Part shown: positions 33,934 through 44,377 of the stretch, piece after piece | Numbering within the stretch: the stretch's first letter is position 1 | How the letters are laid out: the number at the start of each line of letters is the position of its first letter | Assembly: GCA_003024785.1 (NCBI GenBank) | Contig: PUQB01000077.1 | Span: 620,001 to 684,000, forward strand | DNA length: 64,000 bases | DNA from: Selaginella tamariscina | Lineage: Eukaryota > Streptophyta > Lycopodiopsida > Selaginellales > Selaginellaceae | Reading direction: 5' to 3' | Notes under the pieces: model-generated | The model's database searches: none | What the model saw: only the letters and a program-made list of their open reading frames with translations | Told to the model about the DNA's origin: nothing | Position numbers and translations under genes: made by a program

Positions 33934-34109
33934 ATAAATAATTGTGTTATTTATGATATCTGTTTATGCAATATATCTAAGAAATCTGAATTGAGGGTAC
34001 TTAATAATATGTATGAGTATAATACATAATTATGTATAGGTATAGATTATCATGCTTGATTAAATACAACTTATGGGTGGGATTATTCCTGCTCATGACT
34101 GTCTCCAAC

Positions 34110-34765
34110 GAGGAAGGGTCGGCGGGATTAATTCCGCCGTCGGCTCTACCCCTTCAGAGAGAGGCGGCGGGATTAATCCTGCCACCAACTCCCTCTGATG
34201 AGGAAGAGGCAGCGGATTAATCTCGCCGCAACACCCTCTGACGAGGAAGAGTCAGCAAGATTAATCCTGCCCACAACTCTCACCGACGGGGAATAGGTGG
34301 TGAGATTAATCCCGCCACAACTCTCACTGATGGGGAATAGGTGGCGGGATTAATCCCGCCCACAACTCTCACTGATGGGGAATAGGTGGCGGGATTAATC
34401 CCGCCCACAACTCTCTCTAAAACTATGATTTTAAAGAGATCTTGAAGGAGTGGTGAGATTAATCCCGCCAATGCTTTTCTGCGTCTAAAACTGATCGGCG
34501 GGATAAATCTTGCCCACAAATCTTTAAAACAGGGAAGTGGTGGTGAGATTAATCTCGCTAACAACTCTTTTTAATAAATTTTGGTAACTCTTCATTAGTT
34601 GAGAGAGTTATCGACGGATTAATCCCACCGCTTTTTTTCAGAGGTTGAGAAGCATTGTCCGAATTAATCCTGCCATGGCTTTCAAAGAGTTGGTGGCGGG
34701 ATTTAATCTCGCTACCTCTTTTATGAGGCGAAAAAGAAATGGTCGGATTAATCTCGCCGCCCCAG
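34110..34765. repeat. Palindrome array 1 (about 14 units)
   Basis: About 14 copies of a degenerate palindrome with consensus GGCGGGATTAATCCCGCC; exact copies lie at 34343-34360 and 34388-34405, 45 bp apart. Between the cores the spacer also repeats in part (cacaactctcactgatgggg). Mutations often hit one arm only (ctcgcc, cctgcc, gtgaga), while the central ATTAAT is nearly invariant. No coding content. Confidence 0.92.
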
Positions 34766-34769
34766 CTAA

Positions 34770-36950
34770 CCGAAAATATTAAGTAAAAAGGATGTTTAAA
34801 CGGGATAAATCCCTAACGAAATATAATGTAATCCTAATGCATTCCTAAACCCCTAAATTCTAATTTTAAGAGAGAATGTAAGAAAGTGAATCTTTATAAG
34901 TATTTTTAAATTTGTTTATAATACTTGTAAATTGCACTGAAGATTTTCCTATAAACAATAGCACCTAATTTAATGTCGCTCCTGAGCTAATCATTATTAA
35001 TAAAAAAGAAAATCTGAAAAGTAAAAAATACAGAAATGAAAAAATCTTTGCCGGAAAAGAACCAGATTTGAATTTGAGTGGGAAATTGAATACATTTTCA
35101 AATTTACATGTCGGATCGACAATACTTATTTCAAAAATTTAAAATTTTTGAAAAGAAAATAAAATAAAATTTAAGATGAGTTGACACAAATAACTGACAC
35201 TCTGACATATATACTCTTCAATTACAATGAGTTTTATAAAATTGCATTTAATGTGATTTAAGTGATTCAAGCTATTTAATATTACGAAATTTTAGTAATT
35301 ATTCTACATTCTTAATATTCTAGTATACATTATTAAGTTTATATTATATATACTTGTATAATAAATAAATTGATATATTATTTTGTATCATTTAAAATAT
35401 ATTCATAATGTGTTTATTAATATTATTTCTTAATTACTTGAATAATTTACATTTCCTTATATTAATGGGATATTCTTTATTATTTTCTTAATATTTAAAG
35501 AATATTCCAATATTAAACCTGATTATCATAATTAAATTAGTCTCTATTCTTAATTATTTAAGTAATTATTCTACATTTGTATATATTAATGAGATTTTCT
35601 CAATTAATTTCTTATTATTTCAAGAATATTCCTATGTTAAACCTTATTATCAATATTAAATTAATATATATAATTAAAACTATATATGGCTATATATTAA
35701 ATAAAATGATATATTATTATGTATAATTTAAAATATGTTCATAGTGTGTATATTAATATCATTTTCACTTTAATTCGATGTTTCTTTTGCACACATATAT
35801 AACACAATAAAAAAATTTATATATACACTTGCACACACATTAGAAGCACTTACAGGGACACATATGCACACACGTGCGCATGCATTAGAAGCACTTACAG
35901 AGACACATGCACACACATGCACAAGCCGATGAGTGGATCACGATATCATCTAACTTTGTATTTACGATTTAGAATTTAAAACCCAACCCAAACATTTATA
36001 GTTACACACACTTTACACTGGGACTTACATATGTTTAGTGTTTAGAGTAAATTTATATTAAATAATTAAAAGAATGTGTATGGATTTGGTTTATATTAGT
36101 ATAAAGATTTTATACTAATATATATATTATGTGCTATGATTGCTTTCAAATGTGTTTTAATATCATTAAGTCATTTTAAGTTAAAATTGGGTAAAATTCA
36201 AATATATACATACAATTTTAAAATATGAGCAAATTATAATTTACATTTTTTAAAATGAAGTTTTTTAAATTAATTGACAAATCAACCCTAAACTCTAAAC
36301 CCTATGTAACACATTGAATTTACACATGTAATATATATGTATGTTTATGTGTATACACGTGTGTATGTATATATGTGTACGAATATATGCAATATGTATG
36401 AATTTAATTTGTTAACACTCTCTCTCTTCTCTCATACATACACACCATGCATTATCCATAATATGTAATGTCTCTCTTCTCTTAAACATATACACCATAC
36501 ATGATCCATAATATGCTTCTCTCATACATACACACCATACATGATTCATAATATATACTCTGTCTCTCTTCTCTCATACATACACATCATACATAATATT
36601 ACAATATTATGTATTATGTATGTATGTTTATATGTATAATACTATGTGTGTATATATGTATTGTTACATGTGAAAATTTAACACTCTCATGGACACACAC
36701 ATGTTAAGCCCCTGCATGATTTATATTTTTGGGGTGTATGTGATACACCCACGCATATGCACATGCACACAAATTTAAAATTTATGATAATATAGTGAAA
36801 GAATATTCGTTTAGGGTGAATTTATATTTTATTCTTTTTAGGGATAGGTATATTCTTAGAAGGAATATTCAATTAGGGTTAATATATATTTTATTCCTTT
36901 TAGGGTTTAAGTATATTCTTAGGGTTTCAAGAAGAAAGGCGGCAGAGGCG
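34770..36950. other. AT-rich interval between the palindrome array and microsatellites
   Basis: No supportable gene. It contains short local duplications (attcttaattattt..., cattagaagcacttacag twice near 35840-35900; ctctcttctctcatacatacac several times at 36420-36590) typical of decayed repeat DNA. Confidence 0.4.
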
Positions 36951-37162
36951 GCAACTGTGAAATCTCCTTCTCTCTCACACACATGTGAGATCTCTCTCTC
37001 TCACGCACACTCATGTGTTTATTTATTTATTTTTATTCACATATACATTTATGTGTGTGTGTGTGTTTGTTTATCTGTATAATTTTATTTGTTTTGCTCA
37101 CACATGCATACACACGATATACATATACACATATATATATACCTATATACATATATACATAC

Positions 37163-37196
<34 letters not shown>

Positions 37197-37476
37197 ATAA
37201 TTTTATTGATTTATTAATTTTATCTCTCGCACACACACGCACACTCCTGTATATATATATGTGTGTGTATGTGTGTTTGTTTATTTGTATGATTTTATTT
37301 GTTTTGCTCACACACGCATACACACGATATACATATAAACATATATATATACCTATATACATATATATATACATATATTATGTGTACTAATATCTTATAA
37401 TTTTATTTATTTATCTATCTCTCGCACACACATGCACACTCCTATACATATATATATATATATATTATATATATAT

Positions 37477-37513
<37 letters not shown>

Positions 37514-37563
37514 TTGTTTATCTGTATGATTTTATTTATTTCGCACACACACGCATACACACG

Positions 37564-37620
<57 letters not shown>

Positions 37621-37809
37621 CCTATGTACATATATACATACATATATTATATGTACCAGTATCTATATAATTTTATTTATTTATCTATCTCTCGCACACA
37701 CACGCACACTCTTGTATATACATATACATATATATACATATATATGTGTGTGTGTATTTGTATAATTTAATTTATTTAACACACACACGCACACACATGA
37801 TATACATAT

Positions 37810-37874
<65 letters not shown>

Positions 37875-37990
37875 TAAATATATATTTGTGTTGTATATGT
37901 ATAATCTTATTGATTTTTTTGCGTATAAATTATACATATATATATGTGTTTGTTCATCTTTCACACATTCCTACATATATATATTTGTAA
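36950..37990. repeat. Microsatellite block: CT, TG/CA and TA runs
   Basis: Alternating tracts of (CT)n, (TG)n, (CA)n and (TA)n. The longest are a CA run at about 37565-37612 and a TA run of about 30 units at 37806-37866. A ~200-300 bp higher-order unit (acacacgatatacatata..., atttatttatctatctctcgcacaca) recurs about four times, so the block grew by larger duplications as well as slippage. Long open frames here are artefacts of the dinucleotide repeats. Confidence 0.9.
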
Positions 37991-37994
37991 CCAA

Positions 37995-39310
37995 AGGGCA
38001 GTAGGATTAATCTCGCCGCCTTCTGCACAGGACATGGGTGTGGGACGGGATTAATCCCGCTGCCTAGGCCCTTTCACGTAGGTCATGGGTGGCAGAATTA
38101 ATCCCACTGCTCTTCGCACAGGGATTGGGCGTGCGGCGGATTAATCTCACTGCCCAGGCCCTTCATGCAGGTCATGGGCGCGGGATTAATCCGCTCCTTG
38201 CGCGCAGGGCATGGGCGTGCGGCAGGATTAATCCCGCCGCCTAGGCCCTTCACGCAGGCCATGGGCGGCAGGATTAATCCCACGGCCCAAGCCCTTCACA
38301 CAGGCCATGGGCGGCAAAATTAATCTTGCTGCCCTCCACGCAAGACATGGGCAGCGGGATTAATCCTGTCGCTCTTTGGTTAGCCTCATGGGCGGCGAGA
38401 TTAATCTTGCGGCTCATGAGGTTAACCAAATAGCCTGCGTGAAGGGCGGCGGGATTAATCCCGCCATTCATGACTTGCTTGAAGGGCCTGGGTGGCGGGA
38501 TTAATCTCGCCGCCTGCGGGGCTAACCAAATAGAGGCGGGAATTAATCCCGCCGCATGCCCAATCCTTGCACGGAGGGCGGCAGGATTAATTGCGCCCCA
38601 CGCTCATGCCCTGTGCGGAGGGCGGCGGGATTAATCCTGCCGCCCATATATATATATGTGTGTGTGTGCACATGATTTATGAGAGGGCGGCGGGATTAAT
38701 CCCACCGCCCTCTGTGCAGGCCATGGGCGGCTGGATTAATCTCGCCGACCCTTCTATGCATGGTGGCGGGATTAATCTCGCTGTCCCTCCGAGGAGGCAT
38801 GAAATATAGGGAGGATTAATTCCATTCACCGGGCATAGAAGGGGTGGCGGGATTAATCCCGCCAACCGCCTTAATCCATATTTATCTTTCAACTAGTGTG
38901 GGTTGGATTAATCATGCCAACTGCCTTAATCCATATGAGAGTGTTGTAGGCGGGATTAATCTCGCCACCCTTCTTTGTCTCTTGAATTGGTGAGCCAAAT
39001 TAATCCCGACTACTGTCTGAGACAGAGAAGGGTTAATTCATACCAATTTAGGGGACTGAAAAGGGTGGCGAGATTAATTCTACCATCCCTTCCATGGTGG
39101 GCGAGATTAATCCCGTCACCCTTCTAAATCACATGAAGGGTGTGCCAAATAAATCCCGCCTAGTTCTCTCTTAGACCAAAGGGTGGCGGGATTAATCCCG
39201 CACACCCATTCAGGGGTCCAGAAGGTGGCGAGATTAATCCCGCCCACTCTTTCAGGAGGCATTAAAGGTGTGGCGAGATAAATCCCACCGCACCTTCCAT
39301 GTGAATATAT
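37995..39310. repeat. Palindrome array 2 (about 30 units)
   Basis: About 30 copies of the same GGCGGGATTAATCCCGCC-type palindrome at 35-60 bp spacing; exact copies lie at 38448-38465 and 38846-38863. The spacers form a second repeat (ccttcacgcaggccatgggc) in the first half and drift in the second. A last half-unit (gttaatcccgtcc) lies at 39489. The array ends about 350 bp before the first possible exon of the neighbouring gene. Confidence 0.92.
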
Positions 39311-39406
39311 ATGATTGTGTATTAATATATGTAAGTTGCTATCTCATTTTATTTACTTTTATCATCTTATCATAATATTTTGAGTAAAAGCCTGTAAACT
39401 ATGTGA

Positions 39407-39491
39407 AACTGTCCAAAGCTCATTTGTGGTGGTTCTAAAACCAAATGTTATCTGTCTTTTGCACTATCACAAATGTGAGCTTTGGACAGTT
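39407..39491. repeat. Imperfect hairpin, ~22-24 bp arms
   Basis: aactgtccaaagctcatttgtg (39407-39428) pairs with cacaaatgtgagctttggac to 39491 over ~22 bp with a 2-nt bulge and a ~39-nt loop. It lies at the edge of array 2. It may be the end of a small inverted-repeat element or a foldback RNA precursor. Confidence 0.75.
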
Positions 39492-39661
39492 AATCCCGTC
39501 CACTTCTCTTTAGATAAAGTAGGGTGCATGTGAATTTATTAGTGTATTATTTTGTATATTCGGGTTTATACAAGTGTGTGTGCGTTTTTATATGATTTAT
39601 ATTCATAGTGTATTATTTGCAGAAGGACGATTTGATCAAACAAGGAGATTCAGTCATTAGT

Positions 39662-42600
39662 ATGGAGTCGTCGTCAAATTCTGGGTAAGAATTAATAAAA
39701 TTGTTATACTCGGATATGTGCTTGAAGAATAATCATTTTTGTATTCATATGTGGAATTGAGGTGACATTGAAGACGAGAGGAGAGAGAGATGGGCAGGGG
39801 GATTCTGGAATCAACTTGGCCATATTTCAAATAAACGGAAGCGCATTGGAGCAACCATGGTTATTAACTAACTTGTCACAATGTGGACAAGCAAAACAAT
39901 GGAAAGTAGATTCTAGTCAAGCACCGAAAGCAGTGGCAGATTGGACGATGCTCGACACGTATGCCTTGTTCCATCCAATGTCACGTTCTCGGATCCAGAG
40001 GTCAAGTTACACATTAATCTCGGGTGGTCTTGTCGACTTGTGGATAATGATTTCACGTGTTCACTAATGATGTTGACCTGGAGTTCTTCTTCAACTCAAA
40101 AAGCCCATCTATGGAGGGGATCCAATTAGGATGTCTACTTCGAAGATCTTCAGACTCATCGAGTAGGTGTATTCTCAACAGAGATTGCTTCACAATACAG
40201 AACATCCACAAGTGGAGCAATCGTCCCTCTTCACATTGAAGAAGAACACAGCGACATCATAGGGAGATTGAGAGGGTGGCTCGGTCCAGGTTCTTTACAG
40301 ATCACGTTCAATTTGCTTAGGAATTTCGGAGCTGGAAGAGTGTGCCGAGAACATTAGAACAGCTGTAGTCGGGGATCACACATGTTGATTCGGATCGTAA
40401 AAGAAAATCATTGTCGTTTTGTCAGCTGCACCTGTGGCATCCCATGCTGCAATAAGCCACAAGGAAATGATGTTGGATGATAGGATTTATGAGTGTAGGG
40501 TTAAGTATTGCAGCGTCAACCCAAACTTCAATTACAGGCCACTCAACCAGGAACGTGTAGCTGAGCTCATGGAGAAGATGAAGGACGACAATTCTTACAC
40601 CGTTCCACATAATGCTGTTTTGTGCCCATACTACAAAAGAAAAAGGCGCTGACAAAGTGTGGATCACAACACCAGAACAAATCATGAAGATTCAGAAGAA
40701 TAGAAAATCAATCAAGTACTACATCATTAGTGGCCAGCACACAATAACGGCAGCCCAACGACTTCTCGATGAACACAACAAAGGAACGATGGCAACAAAA
40801 CTTTCCGAGCATACCCGTGAGAAGCTGACAAAAAACGGCATTTTTAGCTAAGCCGAATCTCACAATCGAGCAGTACCATAAGTTATCGGCGGAATGGGAC
40901 GCTGCCGACACCAACCACTACAACAGCAAAATATGGGAGAAGTTCAAACACACGCGAGCCGTGTGGGAATCTCTTGGCACCACAAAGAGCTACTACAGGG
41001 AAACACAATGTGCGAACTACGGGTAAGCAAATTGTTGTGGGATTTATCTCGCCGGTATATTAATCTGTCTTTTTTTTCAGAGAGTTGAAGAAATTGCAGC
41101 AGTTGATTTTGCCCAGGTGGGCGGGAAGGAAACATCCTTTTTGATGATGTTGATTTCTTGCCCGAGGATAGGATCTTTGCCAAATGGTTGGGGATTATGG
41201 AATCCTTTTCAAAAGGAACACTGAAGAAGAAGCAGACAAGTGAAGGGGAGCCCTCAGAGAAGTCTGCAAAGAAACCCAGTAAGACGCCGAAGGCTAAGTC
41301 TGTTCAATCTACAAAGGATGTAGACAACGATTTCAAGCTCACATGGTTGAAGCCTTTAAATGGAACAACGATGGAGGAGATGGAAGTCTTGGCTGATTTG
41401 GTGATTGATGGCAAACTACAGATTAACAACAGCAGCCCCACCTCTCCTTTTCATCTCAAGGCAATGGAGTTGAAGACGGTCAGGCACTTCAAGGAGTGGT
41501 TGGGAATACACTGCCACAAACTGGGTTGGACCTCGGCTCAACATACAAGAGGTTAGCAAATATTTGCATGTGACAAACGATGATATGCTTGTCGAATGGG
41601 TGAACCAATCGGAAGATCTAGGCAAGAATCTATTGCACGCCAACGCCAAAAAGGAGAACATTGCGATGACGCCTTCTCTTATGGCAGTCCTTCAGCAAGA
41701 AAAATGTTGAACCTTATAAAGGAGGATGCTACGAATCACGACAAGCCCTACAGATGTTTGTTGTTGGATTCAGACTTTATGGGGTAACATCACTGCTTGT
41801 AGGAAACCGTTTCAATTGTTCGTGATGGATCGGCGGTGTCAAAAAATCCTTCGACAGATAGGGCACTAGAGGATTGGTGGAGAAACTTAGCCGTGCAAGC
41901 ATGTACAGAAGGTATTTATTATTGAATTCATGCTTGCACTCTTCACTGATACCTACGTTTTCAGGTATTTATTTCTTGATTCTTGCTCATGTTTCGCCTT
42001 CGCCAAGAAGAATAAACATCGTTGGACAGGATTTTATATGAACGATGCTGATCCCAAGTGCATTGATACGGTTGTTCACTTGGTTGTTAGGAATGCGCCA
42101 AACAATTTCAAACTTCCAAATGACTGGCCAGGCATCTGTTTGCACTCCAACGGCCCTGAACCTCCATCCGATACACCGATAGCTGAGAGGACGTATTCGG
42201 CAATGTACGTTATCCAAACATCACAAGTCAAGCGGCACGGAGCATCGTCAACTTGATCAGGGTCCTCACAGTGATGCATGGGTTTTTGACTACTGCACTA
42301 GGGGGTCCGTCTTGAAGGAGTGTTACCTTCGGATACATGTGTGTTTGCCGTTGAAAAGGATAAGACCATGGTTGAGGACCTGAACAAGTGGATAGAGGTT
42401 CTCAACTGACTACCCCAACAAACCATAAGGAGTATTTAGAAAGTTCCCTCCAGAAGTGCGATAGCTCTGAAGACGAATCTGGTTCAATGTCGGAGTCTGA
42501 GGACGAACTTCAATCAGATATTAGACCGGAAGTTATCTCGAGGAGTACAGAACATTCACAACTCCATTACCCATGGAAACATCAACAGAAGATACGGAAG

Positions 42601-42675
42601 ATCATGAACCATCTCACAAGCGGCTTAGACCTTCTTCGCCTCACTCAGAAGGTAATAGCGAAGAAGAATTGTTAA
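39662..42675 (+). pseudogene. ParB/Srx-like domain plus beta-class amino-methyltransferase gene
   Basis: A multi-frame plus-strand gene. A short first exon may start at 39662. 39760-40400 encodes an unrecognised N-terminal part (NVTFSDPEVKLHINLGWS; GVFSTEIASQYRTSTSG). 40480-40760 resembles a ParB/sulfiredoxin-fold domain: YECRVKYCSVNP, YRPLNQERVAELMEKM and YYIISGQHTITAAQRL, where GQHT occupies the place of the family's GxHR. A 58-nt GT-AG intron lies at 41023-41080. After a lysine-rich linker, a damaged DPPW/Y-like site (VMD, near 41822) precedes a second intron (about 41911-41964) and then a SAM-binding strand, DAWVFDYCTRGS near 42278, and AVEKDKTMVEDLNKW near 42350. Motif IV before motif I is the beta-class order of N6-adenine/N4-cytosine DNA methyltransferases. 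Several frameshifts (about 40640, 40850, 41120, 41830, 42255, 42330) make this copy inactive. The acidic tail ends at 42675. Confidence 0.6.
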
Positions 42676-42914
42676 TGAATTCTTAGAGTGACGAATAGTT
42701 GTAAATGAGTGTAACATAAGGCATTTTTGTATATTTCGTTTATATTTGTACAGAAAATAAATTCTCAAGGATTAATGAAGCTTTTAGTTCAAACATGGGT
42801 CACACATTAACAAGGTAAATAATAATAATAAGGTCAGCTAATTATCATTTTGCAGATGTAATGAAACAATTGAGAACATGGATTTTCAGCATTGCATGAG
42901 GTAAGAGAGGGGTT

Positions 42915-43195
42915 TGGCGAAATTTCTTGTGCCACATGTCAGAATGACAGAGTTCATGCAGGAAATGGATAATAATGCAGCTCAAAACATCGTTACCATG
43001 GGGGCCACTTCAGTTTTTTCATCATCATTTTTATTGGCTTCAGTTCCGAAATCAATTTCTTCAGCGCATGCAATATCTGAATCTTGTAAGGATGATGTAC
43101 AATTAAATGATGAAGGGATAGGCAACGAAATAGTGTCAACGATAAATGTGAAAGGGAGCAAACAAGTGATTTGCAAAGTATTCAAGAGGCAACGC
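42915..43195 (+). CDS. Unrecognised frame upstream of the HAD phosphatase
   Basis: Open from 42914; the translation is serine/alanine-rich with DNNAAQNIVTMGATSVF and SISSAHAISESC, and runs into the HAD domain one frame over at about 43190. It may be the N-terminal part of the same gene. I do not recognise it. Confidence 0.35.
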
Positions 43196-43199
43196 TATA

Positions 43200-43780
43200 C
43201 CCATGTTACTTATTGTGTTGTTGGATGTCAATGGTGTTCTGCTTCATCGACAAAGGCCCGGAAAAAAAAAAGAAATCAAACAAGGAGATTTCATTCCTTG
43301 TCATGGTAAATTTCGATATGATATTATTTTTTGTCCAGGGTTGGATCGTCTCTTTCAAAAGCTTAAGGAGATGGGTGCGCTTGTGGGGATTTGGTCATGC
43401 ATGCAGATTCACAACTTACAGCTGTTGAATTTACTTAAGAAACATTGTAGTGTTGCAGAAGAGGTGATTCGTAAAGATTGGATTTTTGACCAGCGAATGT
43501 TATAAACCTCTCGAATTTCACAATATAAGAAAGGAAAGCAAGCCATACTTCTTCAAGAATGAAAGATAATTGGGCTTCATGGGGAGATCAGTCGCTTAAG
43601 GATAATGAAGAAGCACATATCTTAGTAGTAGACGACTCTCCTCAGAAGGCTATGCTCAACCAAAACATTGCTTGTATTCATCCAATCACTTTCGATCCAT
43701 ATTCTGAATACCAATACATGGATGAGCTAGTGAACTACTTGGATACGTGCCTCAGAAAAAGAATCTCGAAAATTTTGTGA
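43200..43780 (+). pseudogene. HAD-superfamily phosphatase of the NIF/FCP1-like type
   Basis: The frame 43203-43505 opens with LLIVLLDVNGVLLHR, a HAD motif I of the D-x-N-G form seen in plant NIF-like proteins. FCPGLDRLFQKLKEMG and the motif II strand VGIWSCMQIHN follow, then AEEVIRKDWIFDQ. A TAA at 43501 breaks it; KPLEFHNIRKESKPYFFK continues in the next frame, and 43559-43780 gives the motif III/IV region ILVVDDSPQKAML and HPITFDPYSEYQYMDEL. FCP1-type HAD enzymes dephosphorylate serine residues, classically in the RNA polymerase II tail. Motif I here lacks the second aspartate, as in some plant relatives. At least two lesions. It lies 3' of the methyltransferase gene in the same block. Confidence 0.7.
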
Positions 43781-43789
43781 GCAGTATCC

Positions 43790-44377
43790 ACCGTATCAAA
43801 TATTTCCTGAAGCTTTTCTTTCTCGTGATTTGAATTTTATAAAATGAAGGATAACCGGGCTTTATATTATATTCTTAAGGAACGTCATTTTTAGATGAGC
43901 CTTTATGCAGACCTGGTCTTATCACATCTTATGTATTAACAAGGATGGCAACTCCCAATGCATTCGTGAGAGTGTTAGGTGTGGCAACAACATCAAAGAT
44001 ATTGACCAAATGATTCGATTAATCCGGAGAGTGATGACTTAGACAAAGAGGAGATTTCTTGTATGGTTAGGAAGAAAGTATTTATAAAAAATTAACATGT
44101 TGATAAGAAATGATTTCATTTGTAATTATGTTTGATAGTATTTTTTATTATTGTAAACTATTTTTAGAAGAATAATATGAATATTCTAAGATATTTTAGG
44201 AATATTCCTTACTAAGTAAGGTTATTGAAGGATTAATTTTAATTAATTAATATTTAAGGCTTAATTATATATTAATTAAATAATTAATTAATAATTAAAA
44301 CTTAAGTATTAATTAGTAATTTATTTTATATTCCCATTTTCACGTATCATGCCCATTTTAGTTACAACGTGCATTTT
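43790..44377. other. AT-rich end of the inserted block, with a partial MITE end
   Basis: To about 44060 short coding-like phrases persist (CINKDGNSQCIRESVRC). From about 44260 to 44374 the sequence matches the right end of the MITE at 27908-28150 including its terminal arm (44348-44374). Gypsy gag resumes right after it, so this arm marks the right boundary of the inserted block. The matching left terminus was not found. Confidence 0.6.

Noticed and set aside
34110..34765. Cluster of E2F sites (GGCGGGA half-sites)
   Set aside because: Half-sites resemble the E2F core but lack the usual T-run context, and the array lies in transposon sequence; resemblance alone does not support a promoter.
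37013..37964. Several long open frames of 60-125 codons
   Set aside because: They are translations of dinucleotide repeats (Thr/His/Tyr/Ile/Cys/Val runs) open in many frames at once.
37995..39310. CRISPR-like array (palindromic repeats with variable spacers)
   Set aside because: The setting is a plant nuclear genome, spacers are partly repeated and of variable length, cores are degenerate, and no cas-like gene is present.
42388..42675. Independent small acidic protein
   Set aside because: It follows directly on the methyltransferase reading and is better taken as its acidic, serine-rich tail.
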